From contig PBWY01000022.1 in assembly GCA_002727395.1 (NCBI GenBank), positions 1 to 13,660 on the forward strand: 13,660 bases of DNA, in the 5' to 3' direction. This document shows, piece after piece, positions 7,772-13,660 of this stretch. Position 1 is the first letter of the stretch, and each line of letters starts with the position of its first letter. Under the pieces are notes generated by a model, which saw only the letters and a program-made list of their open reading frames with translations, had not been told where the DNA came from and did not search any database. The stretch comes from Rhodospirillales bacterium (GTDB lineage Bacteria > Pseudomonadota > Alphaproteobacteria > MPNO01 > UBA2964). The position numbers and the translations under genes are program-made.

Positions 7772-7830
7772 TAATCCCCACTATCCCCCGTACTACTACT
7801 ACTACTATATTTATATTAATATATTATTAG
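7772..7830. other. Origin-unwinding module: proximal DnaA box, C-rich patch, DnaA-trios, AT-rich tract
   Basis: In order: a weak box TAATCCCCA (7772-7780), the patch CTATCCCCCG (7781-7790), five exact TAC triplets (7791-7805; on the bottom strand 3'-ATG repeats, in phase with 3'-GAT trios), then A/T-only DNA (7806-7829, with ATATTTATATTAATATATTA). The same order and near-identical triplets occur at the B. subtilis origin, where DnaA melts the duplex. The first unwound bases would be the trios and the AT tract. Confidence 0.75.
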
Positions 7831-7871
7831 TAGAAGAAGATAATAAACGATAAAACTCATGGGGCTATAAA

Positions 7872-8915
7872 GTGACTACATCAAACCCAATCATTTTAGA
7901 TGTTCTCGATGGAAAAGATGTTAAAAGTATTCCCATTTGGTTAATGCGGCAAGCTGGCAGGTATTTGGAAGAATACCAGGCAGTTAGAAAAATTAGCGGC
8001 AGTTTTCTTGATCTTTGTTACTCACCAAAAATGGCAAAGAGGGTGACGCTGCAACCAATTGAACGATTTAATTTTGACGCGGCTATCATCTTTTCAGACA
8101 TTTTAGTAATACCTGATGCTCTTGGGCAATCGGTTCAATTTCAAGAAGGGATTGGCCCAATCTTAGAACCTTTACGAGACCTTTCCTCACTAAACTGCTT
8201 AAATATGGATAATCTTACGAACCATTTAAGCCCAGTCTATGAAGCAATTTCTGACGTGCGGTTAGAATTGACTAGGGATAAGGCAGTTATAGGATTTTCT
8301 GGTGCTCCATGGACTGTAGCAACATACATGGTGGAGGGTGGATCAAGTAAAGATTTTTCCAATATTAAACAGTGGGCATATTCTAGCCCAGAAGAATTTA
8401 GCATTTTGATAGAGATTCTGATTTCGGCGATAACAATGCATCTTCTATCTCAAATAAAAGCTGGTGCAGATGTTATCCAAATATTTGACAGTTGGGCTGG
8501 TTTATTGCCAGATTCTGGATTTAAAAAATGGTGTGTCTATCCAATAAAAAAAATAGTAGCCGGCGTTAGAAGTGAGTTTCCAGACATACCTATTATTATT
8601 TTCCCTCGGTTGGCGGGTCATAGGTATATAGCGATAGCAGATATTGAAGGTGTCACAGCAGTAAGTGTTGATCATACTATATCAACAGACTGGCTCTCTA
8701 AGAATTTGCAGAATAAAGTTGTTGTTCAGGGAAATTTAGATCCGGTGTTTCTCCTTTCAGGAGGAGCTGCCATGAAGAGTGAAGTGAAAAGAATATTGGA
8801 AGGCTTGTCTGGGCATCCCTTCATTTTTAATCTCGGTCATGGTGTTTTGCCTAGTACACCGACAGATAATGTATCGGAATTATGTGAAATGGTTTCCGTT
8901 TATCGACGGAGCTAG
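7872..8915 (+). CDS. hemE: Uroporphyrinogen III decarboxylase
   Basis: HemE removes the four acetate carboxyl groups of uroporphyrinogen III to give coproporphyrinogen III in cytoplasmic haem synthesis. The 347-residue protein shows the signature PIWLMRQAGRYL (21-32, Arg26 and Arg30 bind substrate carboxylates) and FSDILVIPDALG with the catalytic Asp76. Also present are GFSGAPWTVATYMVEGG, QIFDSWAGLLP, VVVQGNLDP and the C-terminal FNLGHGVLPSTP. The start is GTG at 7872; an ATG at 7859 runs into a stop after three codons. GGGG (7861-7864) lies 7 nt upstream and may serve as ribosome-binding site. The gene starts immediately right of oriC, so its leader overlaps the origin. hemH follows after only 2 nt. 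Confidence 0.97.
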   Translation: MTTSNPIILDVLDGKDVKSIPIWLMRQAGRYLEEYQAVRKISGSFLDLCYSPKMAKRVTLQPIERFNFDAAIIFSDILVIPDALGQSVQFQEGIGPILEPLRDLSSLNCLNMDNLTNHLSPVYEAISDVRLELTRDKAVIGFSGAPWTVATYMVEGGSSKDFSNIKQWAYSSPEEFSILIEILISAITMHLLSQIKAGADVIQIFDSWAGLLPDSGFKKWCVYPIKKIVAGVRSEFPDIPIIIFPRLAGHRYIAIADIEGVTAVSVDHTISTDWLSKNLQNKVVVQGNLDPVFLLSGGAAMKSEVKRILEGLSGHPFIFNLGHGVLPSTPTDNVSELCEMVSVYRRS

Positions 8916-8917
8916 AA

Positions 8918-9952
8918 ATGGAAAGGGTTGCTGTTGTTCTTTATAATTTAGGAGGGCCGGATAAGCCGGAGGCTATTCAACCATTTCTTTTTAATTTATT
9001 TAATGATCCCTTAATTTTAAGGCTTGTGCCACCTATTCGCTGGATTTTGGCGAAGATAATATCAAAGCGGCGGACGCCAATTGCTAAAGAGATTTATGCT
9101 AAGATAGGGGGTGGATCCCCTATCTTAGAAGAAACAAGAAAACAGGCTTCGGCACTGCAAGAAGAGTTAGAAAAAGATAGAAAGTTTAAAGTTTTTGTTG
9201 CTATGCGGTATTGGCGGCCGTTCGCTGACGAATGTATCGATGAGGTGATTAACTTTAATCCGGATTCTGTAGTTCTATTACCGCTCTACCCACAGTTTTC
9301 AACCACTACAACAAAATCGTTTCTTCAAATTTGGGAAAAACATTGTAAAAAGAAGGGTTTTGATAAAACTACCGCATCAATCTGTTGTTATCCGCAGGAT
9401 GCGGGTTTTGTTAAGGCTGTTAGTCAACTTGTTCAACTGAGTATTTTAGAGGCTGAATCAAAAGGTCCCGTGAAAGTTTTGTTCTCTGCTCATGGAATAC
9501 CCAAAAAATTTGTTGTTGATGGTGACCCATATGAATTGCATGTCAGGGCAACTGTGAGCGCTGTTGTAGATTGTCTAAATATCCCCAACTTGAATTATGA
9601 GATTTGTTATCAGAGTCGGGTGGGACCAGTTGAGTGGCTCAGACCTTATACAGATGAAGTGATTATCGATTCAGCGCAAGAGGGAAAATCAATCGTTGTC
9701 GTACCTATTGCTTTTGTTTCCGAACATTCAGAAACATTAGTAGAACTTGATATGGAGTATCATGATCTTGCATTGGATAATGGGGCGCTTTCCTATATTC
9801 GTACGGCGACGGTTGGAGTAAACGAGAATTTTATTCTCGGCTTAGCTAACATGGTGCGAGAAGGGTCAGGAGCAAATGGTGTAATTGCACCCAACCAATT
9901 AGTATGCAAAGAAAATTGTGCAGTCTGTCCGGCTGTTAGGTCAGATCAATGA
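8918..9952 (+). CDS. hemH: Ferrochelatase, probably with a [2Fe-2S] cluster
   Basis: HemH inserts ferrous iron into a porphyrin ring. The 344-residue protein shows VVLYNLGGPDKPEAI at the start, the IGGGSPI loop, AMRYWRPF, LLPLYPQFSTTTT, and LFSAHGIPKKF with metal-binding His192. It continues with CYQSRVGPVEWLRP and AFVSEHSETLVELDMEY, which holds the second-site glutamate. The C-terminus carries Cys330, Cys334 and Cys337 (CKENCAVCP), and an internal pair Cys156-Cys157 is available. One internal plus three C-terminal cysteines is the ligand pattern of [2Fe-2S] ferrochelatases, a type known from Caulobacter and mycobacteria, so a cluster is inferred. GGAG (8908-8911) lies 6 nt before the ATG, inside the end of hemE. 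Its stop overlaps hemJ by 4 bp. A perfect 12-bp inverted repeat lies in the coding sequence at 9099-9128. Confidence 0.96.
   Translation: MERVAVVLYNLGGPDKPEAIQPFLFNLFNDPLILRLVPPIRWILAKIISKRRTPIAKEIYAKIGGGSPILEETRKQASALQEELEKDRKFKVFVAMRYWRPFADECIDEVINFNPDSVVLLPLYPQFSTTTTKSFLQIWEKHCKKKGFDKTTASICCYPQDAGFVKAVSQLVQLSILEAESKGPVKVLFSAHGIPKKFVVDGDPYELHVRATVSAVVDCLNIPNLNYEICYQSRVGPVEWLRPYTDEVIIDSAQEGKSIVVVPIAFVSEHSETLVELDMEYHDLALDNGALSYIRTATVGVNENFILGLANMVREGSGANGVIAPNQLVCKENCAVCPAVRSDQ
9099..9128 (+). repeat. Perfect 12-bp inverted repeat (hairpin) inside hemH
   Basis: CTAAGATAGGGG (9099-9110) and CCCCTATCTTAG (9117-9128) are exact reverse complements around the 6-nt loop GTGGAT. In the mRNA this would be a strong stem-loop spanning the codons for the conserved IGGGSPIL motif. 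No T-run follows, so it is not an intrinsic terminator. Confidence 0.8.
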
Positions 9953-10404
9953 ACTTTGATTGGTTGCTGGAAATTTACCCTTGGATTAAGGCCCTACACA
10001 TTATTGCTGTGATTTCTTGGATGGCTGGAATGTTATATTTACCCCGTCTGTTTGTTTATCATTGCGGGGCACCGGTAGGTTCCAATGAATCTGAAATATT
10101 TAAGGTTATGGAGAGAAGGCTTATGCGGGTAATTATGAACCCCGCTATGATAGCGAGCGTGGTATTTGGGGTTTTGTTGTTTCTAACTCCAGGGGCTATT
10201 GATTGGGACGCATGGTGGGTCTATGTAAAAATAATACTTGTTGTGTTCCTCATGGTATTACACGGTAGTTTTGCGCTTTGGAGAAAAAAGTTTGAAGAGG
10301 ATAAAAATACGACCAGCGCAAAAACTTTCCGGATTATTAATGAGGGGCCGACAATATTAATGATAGGGATAATTATTATGGTAATTATAAGGCCCGGAGC
10401 CTAG
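9949..10404 (+). CDS. hemJ: HemJ, protoporphyrinogen IX oxidase (membrane)
   Basis: HemJ oxidises protoporphyrinogen IX to protoporphyrin IX and replaces HemG or HemY in many alphaproteobacteria and cyanobacteria. The 151-residue protein is very hydrophobic, with about four membrane helices (roughly 13-36, 62-82, 88-107, 131-148). Conserved features are IKALHIIAVISWMAGMLYLPRLFVYH with His17 in the first helix, the RRLMRVIMNPA segment before the second, and WWVYVKIIL with Lys94 in the third. The ATG overlaps the hemH stop (ATGA, 9949-9952). The order hemE-hemH-hemJ places the oxidase with the decarboxylase and the chelatase it would feed, which supports the assignment. An intrinsic terminator follows 56 nt after the stop. 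Confidence 0.93.
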   Translation: MNFDWLLEIYPWIKALHIIAVISWMAGMLYLPRLFVYHCGAPVGSNESEIFKVMERRLMRVIMNPAMIASVVFGVLLFLTPGAIDWDAWWVYVKIILVVFLMVLHGSFALWRKKFEEDKNTTSAKTFRIINEGPTILMIGIIIMVIIRPGA

Positions 10405-10460
10405 GTTTGGAGTTGTGGCAATTGGGATTGACAGCAAAAACCCGATGAGCTAAAGCTGTG

Positions 10461-10487
10461 AGTGATTGTTTGCAATCGCTTTTTCTT
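10461..10487 (+). terminator. Intrinsic terminator after the hem operon
   Basis: AGTGATTG (10461-10468) pairs with CAATCGCT (10473-10480) through eight base pairs, one of them G-U, around a TTTG loop. TTTTTCTT follows directly. The stem has only moderate GC but the shape is complete. It lies 56 nt after hemJ and about 110 nt before rho, so it would end hemEHJ transcripts or attenuate read-through into rho. Confidence 0.6.
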
Positions 10488-10521
10488 ACAACAATCCAAG
10501 ACTATCAAGAATGGGCATGCC

Positions 10522-10597
10522 TATAATAGCCCCAAATAGGATTCTAAATTTCCCTACACATCACATAAATTTTCCTTTAACAATTTTCCAACCCATT
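10522..10597 (+). promoter_or_regulatory. rho leader: candidate -10 and G-free, C-containing rut-like stretch
   Basis: TATAAT at 10522-10527 is a candidate -10, with no good -35 at 16-18 nt. From 10541 to 10597 there are 57 nt without a single G but with 16 C. This is the composition of a Rho utilisation site (unstructured, C over G). It runs straight into the start codon, so no Shine-Dalgarno sequence can exist there. Rho autoregulation through its leader is known in E. coli; here it is inferred from composition only. Confidence 0.45.
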
Positions 10598-11854
10598 ATG
10601 AACTTACAAGAACTTAAGAAAAAACCTCCCGCTGATCTTCTTAGTTTTGCAGAAGAACTAAAAATCGAGAATGCTTCTACCATGCGCAAACAAGAAATGA
10701 TGTTTGCGATTTTAAAACAACTCGCGGAAAATGAGGTGGTAATATCCGGCGATGGTGTTTTAGAAGTTTTGCAGGATGGCTTTGGTTTTTTGAGGGCCCC
10801 GGAGGCAAATTACCTGCCAGGCCCTGACGATATATATGTCTCACCCAGTCAAATTCGTCGGTTTAGCTTGCGGACAGGGGATACGGTAGAGGGAGAAATT
10901 CGTTCGCCTAAAGATGGGGAAAGATATTTTGCACTATTAAAGGTCCATAAAATTAACTTTGATGATCCTGAAAAAGTGCGGCATCGAATTAACTTCGACA
11001 ATCTTACGCCTTTGTATCCAGAGGAAAAATTTGTTCTTGATCACGATAATCCCGAAGCTAAGGATTTGACTACGCGTATAGTGGATTTAACGGCCCCACT
11101 TGGAAAGGGCCAGCGCGCTCTGATTGTTGCGCCGCCGCGGACAGGAAAGACCATGATGCTACAATCCATTGCCCATGCAATTACGGAAAACAATCAGGGG
11201 GTCTATCTTTTGGTCCTGCTTATTGACGAGCGCCCAGAAGAGGTTACTGACATGCAACGCTCTGTTGATGGGGAGGTGATTAGCTCCACCTTTGATGAGC
11301 CTGCATCTCGACATGTTCAAGTGGCGGATATGGTTATTGAAAAAGCGAAAAGATTGGTAGAGCATGGCCATGATGTCGTCATTTTATTGGATTCGATTAC
11401 TCGTCTGGCTAGGGCATATAATACGGTTGTGCCGTCATCAGGTAAGGTTTTAACAGGGGGGGTTGATTCCAACGCACTTCAAAGGCCAAAGAGATTTTTT
11501 GGAGCAGCAAGAAATATCGAGAGTGGCGGATCCCTTTCTATTATTGCTACCGCCCTGATTGATACGGGTTCTCGAATGGATGAAGTTATATTCGAGGAGT
11601 TTAAGGGAACGGGAAACAGCGAAATTGTTCTAGACAGAAAGCTAGCCGATAAAAGAACATTTCCCTCGATGGATATAGCAAAATCGGGAACAAGGAAGGA
11701 AGAGCTCCTTATTGAAAAGGGCGACCTTTCTAAAATGTGGGTATTGCGGCGCATCCTTAATCCAATGGGTACTGTTGATGCCATGGAGTTTTTGATTGAA
11801 AAAATAAAAGCGACAAAAAACAACGCAGATTTTTTCGATTCTATGAATCAATAG
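10598..11854 (+). CDS. rho: Transcription termination factor Rho
   Basis: Rho is the hexameric RNA helicase that terminates untranslated transcripts. From the ATG at 10598 the protein has 418 residues, close to E. coli Rho (419), and begins MNLQELKKKPPADLLSFAEE like the family's N-terminal domain. The frame is open further upstream to 10466, but that stretch runs through the terminator hairpin and resembles no Rho sequence. Seen in order: the RNA-binding cold-shock-like domain (about 50-115, GVLEVLQDGFGFLRAPEANY), Walker A APPRTGKT (178-185), DERPEEVTDMQRSV, and Walker B VVILLDSITRLARAYN. The Q-loop region follows with SSGKVLTGGVDSNALQRPKRF, then GTGNSEIVLDRKLADKR. All key motifs are present. 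The leader has no Shine-Dalgarno sequence. It converges on the quinone-reductase-like gene 26 bp downstream. Confidence 0.98.
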   Translation: MNLQELKKKPPADLLSFAEELKIENASTMRKQEMMFAILKQLAENEVVISGDGVLEVLQDGFGFLRAPEANYLPGPDDIYVSPSQIRRFSLRTGDTVEGEIRSPKDGERYFALLKVHKINFDDPEKVRHRINFDNLTPLYPEEKFVLDHDNPEAKDLTTRIVDLTAPLGKGQRALIVAPPRTGKTMMLQSIAHAITENNQGVYLLVLLIDERPEEVTDMQRSVDGEVISSTFDEPASRHVQVADMVIEKAKRLVEHGHDVVILLDSITRLARAYNTVVPSSGKVLTGGVDSNALQRPKRFFGAARNIESGGSLSIIATALIDTGSRMDEVIFEEFKGTGNSEIVLDRKLADKRTFPSMDIAKSGTRKEELLIEKGDLSKMWVLRRILNPMGTVDAMEFLIEKIKATKNNADFFDSMNQ

Positions 11855-11880
11855 ATAATATTTTCCAGTAATTACCAATT

Positions 11881-12855
11881 TTAAGGAATCAAAATCGTGG
11901 ACCCTACGGTCTTCCGTTGTTCTAGTGCCCTATGGGCTTTTGCCGCTTCTCTGAGCTGATAGCGTTGTTCAACATGTATTTTAACGGCCCCGCTTTTTAC
12001 AACCTCGAAGAGTTCTTTTGCTAAAGATGTAAAGGCCTGTTTTGTAGTTATGTAGTGATTTAAAATTGGCCGTGTCATAAAAAGCGACCCTTTTTGTAAG
12101 AGGGTAAGAGGAGCAATAGGTGGCACTGGACCTGAGGCATTACCATAGGTTATCCAAATACCGCGCATACTAAGACAGTCTAAAGACCCAGGATATGTAT
12201 CTTTTCCAACTCCATCGTATACGACTGGAACACCTTCTCCTTTCGTATAACGCAGAACACGATCTACAAAATTACTTTCGGAATATATAATTGTTTTATC
12301 GCATCCATTGGCTCGAGCAAGAGCGGCTTTCTTTCTAGAGCTGACCGTTCCAATAATATTGGCGCCCAGATATTTCGCCCACTGACACAATATCAATCCG
12401 ACCCCGCCTGCTGCGGCATGAACGAGTATAGTGTCAGACGGTTTGGGGACATATATGTGCTTTAAAAGCATGGCCGCTGTGAGACCTTTTAACATCATTG
12501 ATGCCGCTTGTTCGTCTGTAATGCCGCGAGGTATCTTGATTAATCTGTCTGCCGGAAAACAACGTTTCTCTGAATAAGAGCCTATCGGATCTGAGCAGTA
12601 TGTCACTCGATCGCCAATTTTCAGACCTTCCACTTTAGTGCCGAGAGCTTCGATTACTCCTGCCCCTTCTACGCCAGGGGTAAAGGGTGTGGGTAGTGGA
12701 TAGAGACCTTTGCGGTGATAGGTATCTATGAAGTTCAGCCCTATAGCAGTGTTCCTAATAATCGCCTCGCCCGGTTTAGGGCTCGTTATTGTCACGTCTT
12801 CCCATTTCAGGACCGAAGCGGGTCCAGTCCTGTGTACACGAATTGCCTTGTTCAT
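11881..12855 (-). CDS. NADPH:quinone oxidoreductase-family protein (zinc-free MDR)
   Basis: A 324-residue medium-chain dehydrogenase/reductase of the quinone oxidoreductase branch, which transfers hydride from NADPH to quinones or other activated double bonds. Seen: NFIDTYHRKGLYP, PFTPGVEGAGVIEALG, IGDRVTYCSDPIGSYSE, the dinucleotide-binding VHAAAGGVGLILCQWAK, and a C-terminal RYQLREAAKAHRALEQRKTVG. The zinc ligands of alcohol dehydrogenases are not seen in their usual positions. The frame extends upstream to a GTG at 12888, but that codon sits in a hairpin arm with no spaced ribosome-binding site. The ATG at 12855 gives the typical start MNKAIRVHRTG. It lies 69 nt downstream of a dienelactone-hydrolase gene on the same strand. 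The physiological substrate is unknown. Confidence 0.88.
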   Translation of the reverse strand: MNKAIRVHRTGPASVLKWEDVTITSPKPGEAIIRNTAIGLNFIDTYHRKGLYPLPTPFTPGVEGAGVIEALGTKVEGLKIGDRVTYCSDPIGSYSEKRCFPADRLIKIPRGITDEQAASMMLKGLTAAMLLKHIYVPKPSDTILVHAAAGGVGLILCQWAKYLGANIIGTVSSRKKAALARANGCDKTIIYSESNFVDRVLRYTKGEGVPVVYDGVGKDTYPGSLDCLSMRGIWITYGNASGPVPPIAPLTLLQKGSLFMTRPILNHYITTKQAFTSLAKELFEVVKSGAVKIHVEQRYQLREAAKAHRALEQRKTVGSTILIP

Positions 12856-12877
12856 TGAGATTTCTTTGGTTATCAAA

Positions 12878-12917
12878 TTTTGGGGCACCTTTTATAAAAA
12901 CTGTTGGCGCCCCAAAA
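12878..12917 (-). repeat. 12-bp inverted repeat between the hydrolase and reductase genes
   Basis: TTTTGGGGCACC (12878-12889) faces GGCGCCCCAAAA (12906-12917); 11 of 12 positions pair, and the twelfth is a G-U pair in the minus-strand RNA. The 16-nt loop is AT-rich. In the leftward transcript the stem lies just after the hydrolase stop and is followed only by a short TTT, so it may be a weak terminator, a processing stem or an operator. Confidence 0.6.
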
Positions 12918-12924
12918 ATAGTTT

Positions 12925-13623
12925 CTAACTAAGTGCGCTCTTCAGTAAAGCAGATGTACGACCATCCGCAAGTTCTGCTGCCGCTTGATTGTAGTTTCCA
13001 CCACCCAGTCTTGCAAAGGCGTGGTCAACCCCTGGATAGGAATGAAGAGTTATTTTTTGGTTTCTTTCGAAAGCCTGCGCTATGGCTGTTTGGGACTCTG
13101 GGGGGCAAAAATCATCCTTTTCGGCAATATGGAACATTGCGGGCTTTTTTATGTATTCAGCATATGGCAAATGATCGTCTATTTGCACGGGATAATAACC
13201 TATCGAAGCATCAGAATCTGAAGAACAGGCCATAGTATAGGCGAGACTTCCGCCAAGACAAAAACCGACGCAACCAACTTTTCCAGTACTACCCTGATAA
13301 GAGCGTAAAAAGCTCATAGTGGCCTGGAGGTCTGCAACACCTTTTTCAAAATCCGGAAGAAATTTATTCATATATTCAAATGCCTTACCCCAATCTTCTT
13401 CGGTTTTATCGGTAAGTTGTATGCCGGGTTCAATTCTCCAGAACAAATCTGGGCATGCTGCAATGTAGCCCTGTTTTGCAAAATTATCGCACAGGTCTCT
13501 CATTACTTGATTTACACCGAAAATTTCTTGAATCACTAAGAGTCCGGGTCCCGTTCCAGATTCTGGAATGGCCAAGTAGCTACCAAAACTACCGTCTGAT
13601 CCTTCAATTGATATGTCTGTCAT
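12925..13623 (-). CDS. Dienelactone hydrolase-family protein
   Basis: A 232-residue alpha/beta hydrolase of the dienelactone hydrolase family, whose founder opens the lactone ring of 4-carboxymethylenebut-2-en-4-olide in chlorocatechol breakdown. The family residues are all present: QEIFGVN with Glu33, the nucleophile elbow GFCLGG with Cys122, EKDDFCPP with the acid at Asp170/171, and GVDHAFAR with His201. These match the spacing of the Pseudomonas enzyme closely (Cys123, Asp171, His202, Glu36). The start ATG at 13623 gives a normal N-terminus (MTDISIEGSDG), with AAGGA about 11 nt upstream. No aromatic-degradation gene is nearby, so the true substrate is open. It is probably cotranscribed with the reductase gene downstream unless the intervening hairpin stops it. 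Confidence 0.92.
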   Translation of the reverse strand: MTDISIEGSDGSFGSYLAIPESGTGPGLLVIQEIFGVNQVMRDLCDNFAKQGYIAACPDLFWRIEPGIQLTDKTEEDWGKAFEYMNKFLPDFEKGVADLQATMSFLRSYQGSTGKVGCVGFCLGGSLAYTMACSSDSDASIGYYPVQIDDHLPYAEYIKKPAMFHIAEKDDFCPPESQTAIAQAFERNQKITLHSYPGVDHAFARLGGGNYNQAAAELADGRTSALLKSALS

Positions 13624-13660
13624 CTCTGTCTGCGTCCTTCAAAAATTTTAATCTTACATC

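Larger units (their letters stand above)
7455..7871. other. oriC: Putative chromosomal replication origin (oriC) between maf and hemE
   Basis: A 0.4-kb non-coding, AT-rich gap between divergent operons. It contains one perfect DnaA box TTATCCACA (7626-7634). Further near-matches are at 7514-7522 (minus, 8/9), 7740-7748 (plus, 8/9), 7748-7756 (minus, 8/9), 7728-7736 (plus, 7/9) and 7772-7780 (plus, 7/9). After the last box come a C-rich patch (7776-7790), five exact TAC triplets (7791-7805) and an AT-only tract. This is the order of the bacterial basal origin-unwinding module: DnaA boxes, GC-rich spacer, DnaA-trios, AT-rich DNA. The place next to hemE matches the Caulobacter origin. Flanking operons point away from it, so both are read with the departing fork. 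No GANTC or GATC site was found by eye, and no convincing CtrA sites. The gap must also hold the promoters of maf and hemE. Confidence 0.85.

Noticed and set aside
7763..7774. CtrA-like TTAA repeats in the origin
   Set aside because: The two TTAA copies are separated by 4 nt, not the 7 nt of the CtrA consensus (TTAA-N7-TTAA). No correctly spaced pair was seen in the gap.
7791..7805. TAC repeat as a simple microsatellite or CRISPR-like repeat
   Set aside because: Five triplets without spacers are not a CRISPR. Their place after a box and C-rich patch and before AT-only DNA fits DnaA-trios better than random slippage.
10428..10456. Promoter with perfect TTGACA upstream of rho
   Set aside because: The hexamer 17 nt downstream is TAAAGC (3/6), and transcription would start inside the terminator stem.
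10466..10597. N-terminal extension of Rho by 44 codons
   Set aside because: The extra stretch crosses the intrinsic terminator and the G-free leader and has no Rho-like sequence. The ATG at 10598 gives the normal family length.

Overview
The window reads as core chromosome of an AT-leaning alphaproteobacterium. This rests on gene content and order. A leftward run, maf-aroE-coaE-dnaQ, and a rightward run, hemE-hemH-hemJ-rho, diverge from one 0.4-kb non-coding gap. Beyond them lie secB, fxsA, a Tim44-like gene (timA), mltA, a Smr-domain gene and hslU, a neighbourhood typical of the origin-proximal region in this class. A bacterial Tim44 homologue and SecB beside hemE also fit Alphaproteobacteria. 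No phage, transposon, CRISPR, tRNA or rRNA is seen.

Layout: 1-1104 is the 3' part of hslU (protease ATPase). It meets a leftward group, smr, mltA and timA, with no gap. A 109-bp divergent spacer with a near-perfect palindrome separates timA from rightward fxsA and secB. secB converges on dnaQ, the end of the tightly packed leftward operon maf-aroE-coaE-dnaQ (ATGA overlaps at two junctions). The gap between maf and hemE (about 7455-7871) is the standout. It holds one perfect DnaA box, several near-matches including a back-to-back inverted pair, a C-rich patch, five exact TAC/GTA triplets of DnaA-trio type and an AT-only stretch. Together these form a textbook chromosomal replication origin (oriC), placed next to hemE as in Caulobacter. 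To its right, hemE-hemH-hemJ encodes late haem biosynthesis and ends at an intrinsic terminator. rho follows, with a completely G-free leader that looks like a Rho loading site. A leftward pair, a dienelactone-hydrolase-family gene and a quinone-oxidoreductase-family gene, closes the window.

The genes serve replication (oriC, DnaQ), transcription termination (Rho), export and envelope (SecB, TimA, FxsA, MltA), proteostasis (HslU), haem (HemE/H/J), and CoA, shikimate and nucleotide housekeeping (CoaE, AroE, Maf). Most genes next to the origin are co-oriented with the fork leaving it. No unfamiliar multi-gene system was found. The most informative non-coding signals are the origin architecture, an extra opposed trio-like run in it, a perfect 12-bp hairpin inside hemH, and the G-free rho leader.
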